Shown in pieces: positions 51,254 through 58,277 of a stretch of 64,000 nt of DNA (position 1 is the first letter of the stretch; each line of letters opens with the position of its first letter). The stretch covers positions 3,912,001 through 3,976,000 of the forward strand of contig NZ_CP071139.1 in assembly GCF_017639205.1 (NCBI RefSeq), in the 5' to 3' direction. Below the pieces are notes generated by a model that was not told the DNA's origin, did no database searches, and saw nothing but the letters and a program-made list of their open reading frames with translations. This DNA comes from Streptomyces nojiriensis. GTDB taxonomy: Bacteria; Actinomycetota; Actinomycetes; Streptomycetales; Streptomycetaceae. Made by a program: the position numbers and the translations under genes.

Positions 51254-53767
51254 TCAGAGCAGTCCGTCCCACATCTGCTCCAGCAGCACCGACCACCAGC
51301 TCTCCGGCGAGGACAGCGCCGCGCTGTCGAGCCCCGCCAGATTCGCCTGGAAATCGACGGTCCAGCGGCCCGCCTGCTCCGGCGTCAGATGCTGGCGCAG
51401 CCGCCACATGTGACCCAGCATCGCCAGGGACCGCACGAACTGCGGCAGGCTCGAATTCACGAACTGCGGCGGTACGGGAGCACCTCCCGGGCCGCCTTCC
51501 ACCGGCACCGCCACGATGTGCGCGGTGCCGTACTGGACGCACAGCGCCTTGCCGAAGTCGCTGCCGATGACCAGGTACGAACCCGCGTCCGAAGCCGGCT
51601 GCACCTGCCGCTGCTGCGCCAGCTCGGCCAGCGTCGGCACCGGCTGACCCGGCACCGCCTGCGCCCAGAAGAACGGCCCGAAATCGACCGGCAGACCCGA
51701 CCACATCAGCGTCTGCGCCACGATCTCCGGCACGCCCTGACGGGACACCGCCCGCTGGTCGAAGCGGAACACGCCCTGCGGACCGAACGCCGCCGCCAGC
51801 TCCTGCCCGATCGCCTCCAGCGGGATCGCCGGCTGCAGCGGGACCTGCGGCAGCGGCGCCCGTACCGGCGCGGGGCGCGCCGGACCGTCCGCCACCTGGT
51901 GCAGCTCGCCCTGGTGGGTGAGCAGGTGCCGCATGCCCTGCTGACGGCCCGCGTGGTCCTTGCCGTACGGGGCCACGCTCGTGATCCGCACCTGCGGCCA
52001 GGTCTCCCGGATCATCCGGGCGCAGTAACCGCCGGGCAGTTCACAGGACTCCAGCTCGGTGTGCAGCTCCAGCACCTGCTGCGGCGGCACGTTCATGGCG
52101 CGCAGCTCGTAGAGGATCTGCCATTCCGGGTGCGGGGTGCCGGGCGCCGAGCGGCGGATGAGCTGCTGCTCGGAGCCGTCGGGCGCGCGGTAGCGGAGCA
52201 CGGCCTGGTAGCCGGGGCCGACGGTGGGCGCACCGGTCGGGACCGGGGGCTGCCCACCGGGACCACCCGGACCACCGGGCGGCGGGCCGGGGGGCCCGGG
52301 CTGCTGCACCATGGCGGGGCCGGCCAGCATCGTCGCGGCATGGTCGAGCCCGCCACCGGGAGCGCCGGGCGCGCCAGGCGCCCCGGGGGCACCAGGCGGA
52401 CCGGGCGGCTGCGGTACGCCGGGACCCGCGAGCATGGTGGCGGCGTGATGGGCCTCGCCACCGGGAGCGCCGGGAGCACCGGGCGGACCGGGAGGCGCGG
52501 GCGGCTGACCGGTGACGGCCGGACCCGCCAGCATCGTCGCCGCATGGTCGAGCCCACGACCCAGCGAACCCGGAGCGCCGGGCGGACCGGGCGGGCCCGG
52601 CGGCTGGGGCGCACCCGCACCCGGAGCCCCCGGCGGACCGGGCGGCGCCGGCGGCTGACCGGTGACGGCCGGACCCGCCAGCATCGTCGCCGCATGGTCG
52701 AGCCCACGACCCAGCGAACCCGGAGCACCGGGCGGACCGGGAGGCGCCGGCGGCTGCCCCGCGCCCGGAGCACCGGGCGCCCCGGGCGGACCGGGCGGCT
52801 GCGGAACACCGGGGCCGGCCAGCATGGTGGCGGCGTGGTCGAGCCCGCCACCGGGCGCACCGGGCGGACCCGGCGGCGTCGACGGCCGGGAGATCTGGGC
52901 CTTGCTGGTCGGGGCGTCCGCGATGTCGCTCGCCGCCGAACCGCCCTGCGAGCCGCCCTGCGAGCCGCCCGCCGAATCGCCCGGCGAGCCCAGCGCGGGC
53001 ACGACCGCGGTCCTCGGCAGCTGGCTGCCGCCCGGCATCAGCGTGGTCTTCGCCTCCGGGGCCACCCCGGACGACGGCGCGTCCTCCAGGTCCGACCCGG
53101 ACAGCGGCGGCGCGAACACGGTCGCGGGCAGCGGTACGGACACGTCGTCCGCACCGGAGTTCACATCGGTGCCCGCCCAGGGCGTGGCACCGATCGGCAC
53201 CGCGGCCGCAGCCGGAGCCGGGCCCGGGGCCGTCGCCGGAACCCCGTCGTTGGCCGTGGGCTCGTACGGGATCTCACCCCCGCGCCGCAGCGGCACGGCC
53301 TCGACAGGCGTCGGCGCCGCAGGAGCGGGTGCGGGCTCGGGCACGACGTCGACGGGCGCGGCCGGAGCCGGCGCGGGCGTCGACCTCGGCGCGATCCCCG
53401 CCCGGTCCGCGGCCTCCTGCAGCCACTCCGGCGGGCTGAGCATGAACGACGTCTGCTCCGAGTCGATCCGCGGCGTCGGGACCGAAGCCTCCGAAACGGC
53501 CGCGGCCACGGCCCCGTACTCCTCCTCGTACCGGCGGATCACCTCACCCACCGGCAGACCCGGCCACAGCGTCACCTCCCCGCTGTCCCGCGCGATGACC
53601 AGCCGCTGCCGCCCACCACCGGACACCGGACCGGCCGCGCGGTCCTCCGCCCACACCACGAACCCGAGCCCGAACTCCCGTACGCGCACCTCCCGGTGCT
53701 GGTACGCGGGCACGTCCCCGTTGATCCACTCCTCGGCGCGCTCCTGCGCCTGCGCAAACGTCACCAT
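51254..53767 (-). CDS. mosaic: Imm35-like / collagen-like linker / deaminase-like / SUKH-4
   Basis: An 837-residue protein. Residues 1-85 resemble an Imm35/YrhB-type immunity domain (YQHREVRVREFGLGFVVWAED, GEVTLWPGLPVGEVIRRYE). A long Pro/Ala/Gly region (about 120-500) includes GPPGAPG collagen-like runs and five DHAATMLAGP modules. Residues ~510-610 look like a toxin-type cytidine-deaminase fold: HPEWQILYEL (HxE) and ELESCELPGGYC (two Cys zinc ligands). The C-terminus (about 640-837) matches SUKH-4 immunity domains (YLVIGSDFGKALCV, FVNSSLPQFVRSLAML). There is no signal peptide. It starts 7 nt after the WHH-SUKH gene's stop, so it is probably co-translated. Domain names are from pattern memory. 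Confidence 0.78.
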   Translation of the reverse strand: MVTFAQAQERAEEWINGDVPAYQHREVRVREFGLGFVVWAEDRAAGPVSGGGRQRLVIARDSGEVTLWPGLPVGEVIRRYEEEYGAVAAAVSEASVPTPRIDSEQTSFMLSPPEWLQEAADRAGIAPRSTPAPAPAAPVDVVPEPAPAPAAPTPVEAVPLRRGGEIPYEPTANDGVPATAPGPAPAAAAVPIGATPWAGTDVNSGADDVSVPLPATVFAPPLSGSDLEDAPSSGVAPEAKTTLMPGGSQLPRTAVVPALGSPGDSAGGSQGGSQGGSAASDIADAPTSKAQISRPSTPPGPPGAPGGGLDHAATMLAGPGVPQPPGPPGAPGAPGAGQPPAPPGPPGAPGSLGRGLDHAATMLAGPAVTGQPPAPPGPPGAPGAGAPQPPGPPGPPGAPGSLGRGLDHAATMLAGPAVTGQPPAPPGPPGAPGAPGGEAHHAATMLAGPGVPQPPGPPGAPGAPGAPGAPGGGLDHAATMLAGPAMVQQPGPPGPPPGGPGGPGGQPPVPTGAPTVGPGYQAVLRYRAPDGSEQQLIRRSAPGTPHPEWQILYELRAMNVPPQQVLELHTELESCELPGGYCARMIRETWPQVRITSVAPYGKDHAGRQQGMRHLLTHQGELHQVADGPARPAPVRAPLPQVPLQPAIPLEAIGQELAAAFGPQGVFRFDQRAVSRQGVPEIVAQTLMWSGLPVDFGPFFWAQAVPGQPVPTLAELAQQRQVQPASDAGSYLVIGSDFGKALCVQYGTAHIVAVPVEGGPGGAPVPPQFVNSSLPQFVRSLAMLGHMWRLRQHLTPEQAGRWTVDFQANLAGLDSAALSSPESWWSVLLEQMWDGLL
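52501..52726. repeat. 76-bp direct repeats, 150-bp period, inside the mosaic gene
   Basis: Bases 52501-52576 recur at 52651-52726 without difference and encode the GQPPAPPGPPGAPG...LGRGLDHAATMLAGP module. More diverged copies flank them. Unequal recombination could change the number of modules in frame. Confidence 0.85.
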
Positions 53768-53774
53768 CGCGCGC

Positions 53775-54770
53775 TCACCCCTCCACCGGTGCCGAACCCG
53801 ACACCGGAACCGAACGTGCGAATCCGCCGTCCACCATCAGACCGGCCACCGTCTCCAGCTCCGGCGGGTTGCCGGCCAGCCGCTCGAGGAAGGCGTCGAA
53901 ATCAGCACCGCACGGCAGCAACAACCGCTCCACGCGCTCCTGGACCGACCAGCCGTCCCGGTCGCGGGCATCGTCGTACGGGGAGAACCACACCGAGCCG
54001 ATGCCCTCACCCTTGACCTTCAGCGCGAGCAGCCCGCCCTGGACGAAGGCCACGCACAGGTAGTCCTTCGTCAGGTGGTCCCGCAGACACTTGTTGACGT
54101 ACACCAGGTCGTTGACCGCCGCCTCCTCACGCACCGTGAAGAAGGGCTGGTCCACCAGCAGACCGAGGTCCACGTCCAGGCCCGCGCCCACCGGCGCGCA
54201 GCCGCCCGCGGCCTTCAGGAACGAGCGGTACGGCTCCGGCAGCCGGTAGCCGAGGTCCTCCTCGACGCCCTGCACCTGCTCCTCGGAGACCGACACCACC
54301 GACTTCGGCAGCCCCAGGTGCGCCGGGCGCACCTCCTGCAACGGCCGCGTCCCGCGCTTGTCGTGGTCCACCGGAGCCGTCGTCAGGCCCGCGTGATGCC
54401 GCAGCAGCGCCTTCACCTCGACCGGGACCAGCTCCATGCGCCGCGAACCCGCCACGTGGTGCCAGGTCCAGCCGTGCGGGGTCGCCACCGGCCCGACCGT
54501 GTCCCACAACTCGTGCCCGGCGGCCTTCATCGCGGCGTTCGCGGACACGTAGTCCGTGAGCCGCAGCTCGTCCACGCCGAAGCCCTCCGGCGGTTCGGCG
54601 ATCTCCACGGCCGCGCGCGCGTACGCGGAGAAGTCCGGATGCCCATTGCCGTCCATCCGCACCCCGTGGGGATGCCGAGCGGCCCGGACCGGGTCCGGGA
54701 AATGCACGACCTGCCCCGAGTAAGCGGCGTTGGGTGGCGCGGCCTGCTGCCCGAGCCGACCTGTCGTCAT
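53775..54770 (-). CDS. WHH-nuclease-like domain fused to SUKH immunity domain
   Basis: A 331-residue cytoplasmic protein. The N-terminal half (about 40-165) resembles HNH/EndoVII toxins of the WHH class: GWTWHHVAGSRRMELVPVEVKALLRHHAG-like spacing, with WHH, a Met-x-Leu-Val-Pro and a later His pair. The C-terminal half (about 180-315) is a SUKH (SMI1/KNR4) domain: VSEEQVQGVEEDLGYRLPEPYRSFLKAAGG then FTVREEAAVNDLVYVN. Toxin and immunity modules are normally separate proteins; here they are one chain without export signal. The ATG at 54770 has AGGGGG eight bases upstream. First gene of the operon with the mosaic gene. Confidence 0.78.
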   Translation of the reverse strand: MTTGRLGQQAAPPNAAYSGQVVHFPDPVRAARHPHGVRMDGNGHPDFSAYARAAVEIAEPPEGFGVDELRLTDYVSANAAMKAAGHELWDTVGPVATPHGWTWHHVAGSRRMELVPVEVKALLRHHAGLTTAPVDHDKRGTRPLQEVRPAHLGLPKSVVSVSEEQVQGVEEDLGYRLPEPYRSFLKAAGGCAPVGAGLDVDLGLLVDQPFFTVREEAAVNDLVYVNKCLRDHLTKDYLCVAFVQGGLLALKVKGEGIGSVWFSPYDDARDRDGWSVQERVERLLLPCGADFDAFLERLAGNPPELETVAGLMVDGGFARSVPVSGSAPVEG

Positions 54771-55000
54771 GGCGGTAGCCCCCTGCTGGATCTGGCTGGT
54801 TCACCACAGCCTATGCGCTGGGGCAAGACCCTTACCCGCGCCAGTCCGGCGCACCCGCCCGAGGGCCAGGAACATCCGAATTGATACGAATATTCGACCC
54901 CGCTTCCGCATGACAGGTGACATTTGGCAGGCTGTCCCCGCAGCACGGGGGCGTGAGCGACAGCGGTCACCACCGCCGCCACGGGAGGGAAAGCGCGAGC

Positions 55001-55579
55001 ATGCACAACACTGCAACACGCACAGAATCCGGCGACACCGCGCCGGAGGCACCCGGCGCACCGGGCTCGACCGGCCCGGCCGGCGAGGCCGCCGGTCCCG
55101 CCGGCGACCCCCGCCTGCGCTGGAGCAGCACCGACGGCCGCCCCGCCGTACCCGTCCTGCGCTTCCGCCGCGACGGCATCCTCCCCACCGTCGCCGCCGC
55201 CCTCTCCGTACGCGGCGAGACCCTCACCGGCACCGCCGGCAAGGCCGATCAGCCGCCCGCGCTCCATCCGCTCGTCCAGGACTTCCTCGACACCCTCACC
55301 AGCGGCCAGCGCGAACGCTTCACGGGCCGGTGTCCGGAGGCGATCCTGCTCTCCCGCCACCTGACCGCCGTCGAGGGCGCCCGCTCCCGGCGCGCCTCCC
55401 GCAAACCGCTCTCCCCGAGCGAGGCCCGCCGCTCCCTCAAGCACGCGAAGATCACCGCCCGCCGCATCCGCGAGGACGGCGACCCCCTCCACGGCAGCTA
55501 CGCACCGCCCTGCCGGTCCTGCGACGCACTCCTCGCCCACTTCGGCGTACGCTCCGTCGACCTCACCCCCTCCGAGTAG
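55001..55579 (+). CDS. YwqJ-type nucleic-acid deaminase-like protein
   Basis: A 192-residue protein. A Gly/Ala/Pro-rich start (to about 40) is followed by a deaminase-fold domain of the YwqJ class: GRCPEAILLSRHL (CxE motif), then ITARRIREDGDPLHGSYAPPCRSC with PCxxC zinc ligands, and LLAHFGV at the end. Homologous domains act as toxins in polymorphic systems; here no signal peptide or delivery domain is present. The ATG at 55001 has GGGAGGGA about 11 bases upstream; GTG at 54953 is an alternative. The next gene, a SUKH-3 protein, starts 2 nt after the stop, matching the family's usual toxin-immunity pairing. Confidence 0.82.
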   Translation: MHNTATRTESGDTAPEAPGAPGSTGPAGEAAGPAGDPRLRWSSTDGRPAVPVLRFRRDGILPTVAAALSVRGETLTGTAGKADQPPALHPLVQDFLDTLTSGQRERFTGRCPEAILLSRHLTAVEGARSRRASRKPLSPSEARRSLKHAKITARRIREDGDPLHGSYAPPCRSCDALLAHFGVRSVDLTPSE

Positions 55580-55581
55580 CC

Positions 55582-56088
55582 ATGACCACCGCCTCCGCCT
55601 CCTACGACCGCTCCTCGGCCACCCGTTTCCCGGTCGCCGTGGACTCCGCCCTGCGCACCGCCGGCTGGGAACCCGGCCGCTGGGACATCAAGCAGGCCGA
55701 GTACTGGGCCGACGCCCTGCGGGACCACACCACGCCCGCCGGCCACCGGCACACCGTCTTCCCCGCCGCCGTCGAGGCGTGGGCCGAGTTCGGCGCCCTG
55801 ACGGTCGCCGCGCACGGCCCCGGCCGCCAGATCGCCCCGACGCCCGTCCGGATCGACCCGCTCACGGGACTCCACCTCGCGCGCACCTTCGCCGACCTCG
55901 GCCGGGCCCTGTCCACCCAGCTCTGCCCGCTGGGCGTCGAGGCCGACGGCGGCTCCCACCTCGCGATCGACCGCGAGGGCCGCGTCTACGGCATCGACCA
56001 CACCGGCGACTGGTACCTCGGCTCCACCCTCGACGAGGCCCTCACCCTCCTCCTGACGGGCCTCCAGCCGACCCGCCTGACCACCTAG
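55582..56088 (+). CDS. SUKH-3 immunity-type protein
   Basis: A 168-residue soluble protein matching the SUKH-3 class: RFPVAVDSALRTAGWEPGRWD at the start, VEAWAEFGALTV in the centre, HLAIDREGRVYGIDHTGDWYLGSTLDEALTLLL at the end. In known systems SUKH-3 proteins neutralise YwqJ-like deaminases, the product of the gene two bases upstream. The start and upstream stop are nearly contiguous, so translation is likely coupled. Confidence 0.85.
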   Translation: MTTASASYDRSSATRFPVAVDSALRTAGWEPGRWDIKQAEYWADALRDHTTPAGHRHTVFPAAVEAWAEFGALTVAAHGPGRQIAPTPVRIDPLTGLHLARTFADLGRALSTQLCPLGVEADGGSHLAIDREGRVYGIDHTGDWYLGSTLDEALTLLLTGLQPTRLTT

Positions 56089-56118
56089 GGGTGTCCGGCT
56101 CCTGCCGGTCGGTGGTGC

Positions 56119-56168
56119 CGGGGCTCCGCCCCGGACCCCGCGCCTCAAGCGCCGGCGGGGCTGGGTGG
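56119..56168. repeat. Streptomyces-type GC-rich intergenic repeat, copy 2
   Basis: Same block order as 1424-1477: GGGGCTCCGCCCC hairpin, GACCCCGCG tract, GCGCCGGCGGGGCTGGGTGG. It lies 30 nt after the SUKH-3 stop, the same offset as copy 1 from its upstream stop. Confidence 0.65.
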
Positions 56169-56187
56169 TGTGGGGCGGTGCCCCGCC

Positions 56188-56421
56188 GGAGTGTCTCCTC
56201 GGCTCGCGCGGTGCGGCATGTCGCGGTGGCGCTCGGTGGTGCGCGCTCGTCCTGCGGGGACACTCCGCCGTGTCCCCGCCCCACGGCAGGCTCCGGCAGT
56301 GCCCCGGAGCCGCCCCGGTGCGTGGGGAGCGGGGACGGGGAGGGGTGTCCCCGCAGGACGAGCGCGCGACCGCCGGGTACAGCCGAGATGGCTCGCACGC
56401 GCCGAGCCGAGGAGACACCCC
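56188..56421. repeat. inverted pair of ~79-bp units forming a ~230-nt fold-back
   Basis: Unit 1 (56188-56266) and unit 2 (56342-56421) are inverted copies. 56191-56206 is the exact complement of 56403-56418 (16 bp) and 56241-56263 of 56345-56367 (23 bp), while the ~34 nt between has diverged. Each unit is itself bounded by 8-bp inverted ends (GGAGTGTC/GACACTCC; GGGGTGTC/GACACCCC). The 75-nt centre holds a further hairpin. It lies in the 578-nt gap 56089-56666, which has no gene. Confidence 0.75.
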
Positions 56422-56441
56422 TCCCCGGCCCCGCGGACCGA

Positions 56442-56487
56442 CCCGCACCGCGCCCGAATCCCGGCCCGCACCGCGCCGGGATCCCGG
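56442..56487. repeat. 23-bp tandem repeat, two copies
   Basis: CCCGCACCGCGCCSGRATCCCGG repeats at 56442-56464 and 56465-56487, with a third partial start. A 16-bp direct repeat CCCCCGCGGGAGCGGA at 56588 and 56648 follows nearer the kinase stop. Confidence 0.75.
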
Positions 56488-56666
56488 CCCGCGGGACGGC
56501 GCGGACCGGCCCGGACCCGCCCTGCGGGATCGGCTCTGCAGAGTGCCGGGGAGCCCCGGGCGCAGCCCCGGTGCGTTCGGACCGTCACCCCCGCGGGAGC
56601 GGAACCGCCCGCAGGGCCGGGGGTACCCGGGGGCGCCCGGACTGCTTCCCCCGCGGGAGCGGACCG

Positions 56667-57935
56667 TCAGGCCGTCGGGAGGACCGCCGAGACCTTGAAG
56701 CCGCCCGCGTCCGTCGGCCCGGACACGAACACCCCGCCCAGGCCCAGGACCCGCTCCCGCATCCCGACGAGCCCGTTCCCCCCGCTGGGCAGCCCCGGCT
56801 CGGGGGCCTGCCCGTCGCACGGGCCGTTCTCCACCTGCATGGCCACCTCACCGGCCCGGTGCGCGAGCCGCACCACGACCCGCGCGCCCGGCGCGTGCTT
56901 GTGGCAGTTGGTGAGCGCCTCCTGCACCACGCGGAACGCCGTCTGCTCGACCTCCGCCGCGTACGCCGCCCACTCGCCGTGCACCAGCATCTCCACGGTC
57001 ATCCCCGCCGCCCGCGACTGGCCGACCAGCGCCTCCAGCTCGCCGAGCGTGGGCCCGTCCTCCCCGCCTCCGCCCCCCGCGAACGCCACCGCCGCGACGG
57101 GCACCGCGGGCACGGGAGCCGGAGCCGGCTTGGGCGGGGCCCGGAGCACGCCGAGCATCTCGCGCAGCTCCGTCAACGCCTGCCGCCCCATGTCCCCCAC
57201 CAGGGCCGCGTTCTTCGCCGCCCGCGCCGGGTCCTTGGCCGCCACCGCCTCCAGCGCGGCCGCGTGCACCACCATCAGCGACACCCGGTGGGCGACCACG
57301 TCGTGCATCTCCCGCGCGATCCGGGTGCGCTCCTCCGTACGGGCCCACTCGGCCCGCTCCTCCGCCCGGTCCGCCAGCAGCGACAGCTCCCGCTCCAGCG
57401 AGTCCGCCCGTTCCTGCAGGCTCTCCATCAGCCGCCGCCGGGCCCCGATGTAGAGCCCGAACAGCACCGGCGGCACGGTCAGCGCCACCGCGACGAACCC
57501 GGACAGCACGACCACCAGCGTCGTGTCGGCCTCCACGTCCCCGCGGGTGCGCAGGTACATCACGACGAAGGTGGCGGCCAGTGACATCGATGCCAGCGTG
57601 GCCGTGATCCGCCGGGGCACCTCGGAGGAGGCCAGCGTGTACATCCCGACCACCGCGAGCAGGAACCCCATCGCGGCCGGTGACACGGCGATCCCGACGA
57701 GCACCACGGCGATCGGCCACCGCCGGCGCAGCACGAGCGTGGCCCCCACCACGAACCCGAACAGCACTCCGACCGCGGTCGGCAGCCCCGCCTCGGCGGC
57801 GAAGGGCACGCCTTCCCACGCGCACTCGAGGGCGGACACCCCGCCGAGCACCAGGTCCCCCACGGCGTCCCGCCGCCGCGCCCACCACAAAGGCGGCCCG
57901 GCCCGGCCTTCCACTACTTCCCCCGTTTTGGTCAT
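56667..57935 (-). CDS. orphan sensor histidine kinase (HisKA_3/NarL-type)
   Basis: A 422-residue sensor kinase. Five to six hydrophobic segments (about 25-165) form the membrane sensor. A coiled-coil stretch (about 170-215) leads to the HisKA_3 phosphoacceptor REMHDVVAHRVSLMVVHAAA. A Pro/Ala/Gly-rich insertion (about 270-300) separates it from the HATPase_c domain (QEALTNCHKHAPGARVVVRL; GGNGLVGMRERV). This class phosphorylates NarL/LuxR-type response regulators, but none is encoded next to it. The ATG at 57935 is used with a weak GGACGG ribosome site. The gene downstream of its stop is separated by repeats. Confidence 0.88.
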   Translation of the reverse strand: MTKTGEVVEGRAGPPLWWARRRDAVGDLVLGGVSALECAWEGVPFAAEAGLPTAVGVLFGFVVGATLVLRRRWPIAVVLVGIAVSPAAMGFLLAVVGMYTLASSEVPRRITATLASMSLAATFVVMYLRTRGDVEADTTLVVVLSGFVAVALTVPPVLFGLYIGARRRLMESLQERADSLERELSLLADRAEERAEWARTEERTRIAREMHDVVAHRVSLMVVHAAALEAVAAKDPARAAKNAALVGDMGRQALTELREMLGVLRAPPKPAPAPVPAVPVAAVAFAGGGGGEDGPTLGELEALVGQSRAAGMTVEMLVHGEWAAYAAEVEQTAFRVVQEALTNCHKHAPGARVVVRLAHRAGEVAMQVENGPCDGQAPEPGLPSGGNGLVGMRERVLGLGGVFVSGPTDAGGFKVSAVLPTA

Positions 57936-58096
57936 GCCGTCCAGCGTACGGGCGCCCTGCGCGACGCCCCGGGGAAATACCCCGCCACCGAAACGGCGGT
58001 TGCGGGTACCGTCGCGGTGAGGGCAGGTGGTACGGCATAGTAGGGACGGCCAGCTTGATCGGTACGCCAAAATGTTCGATTGAGCCACATTCACTA

Positions 58097-58168
58097 TCCC
58101 CTGTGGTGTAATTGGCAGCACTGAGGCTTTTGGTGCCTTATGTCCGGGTTCGAGTCCTGGCGGGGGAG
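58097..58168 (+). tRNA. tRNA-Gln(UUG)
   Basis: Acceptor arms TCCCCTG (58097-58103) and CGGGGGA pair, with discriminator G at 58168; CCA is not encoded. The anticodon stem GAGGC/GCCTT encloses loop TTTTGGT with anticodon TTG at 58130-58132. The D arm (GTGTAATTGGCAGCAC) and T arm (CCGGGTTCGAGTCCTGG) are normal. It precedes glmU by 109 nt. Confidence 0.95.
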
Positions 58169-58277
58169 CTGCTCGATTCCGGGTCCGGACCTTCACGGTC
58201 GGGACCCGCGTTCGTTCGGGGCCACCGGCACCCCGGTATCCTTCACGGGTCCACCCCCGAAGCCGAAGGGCATCCCC

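Noticed and set aside
52268..52880. Regular GC repeats resembling a CRISPR array
   Set aside because: They are in-frame collagen-like codons inside a protein gene, with unequal spacing and no spacers or cas genes.
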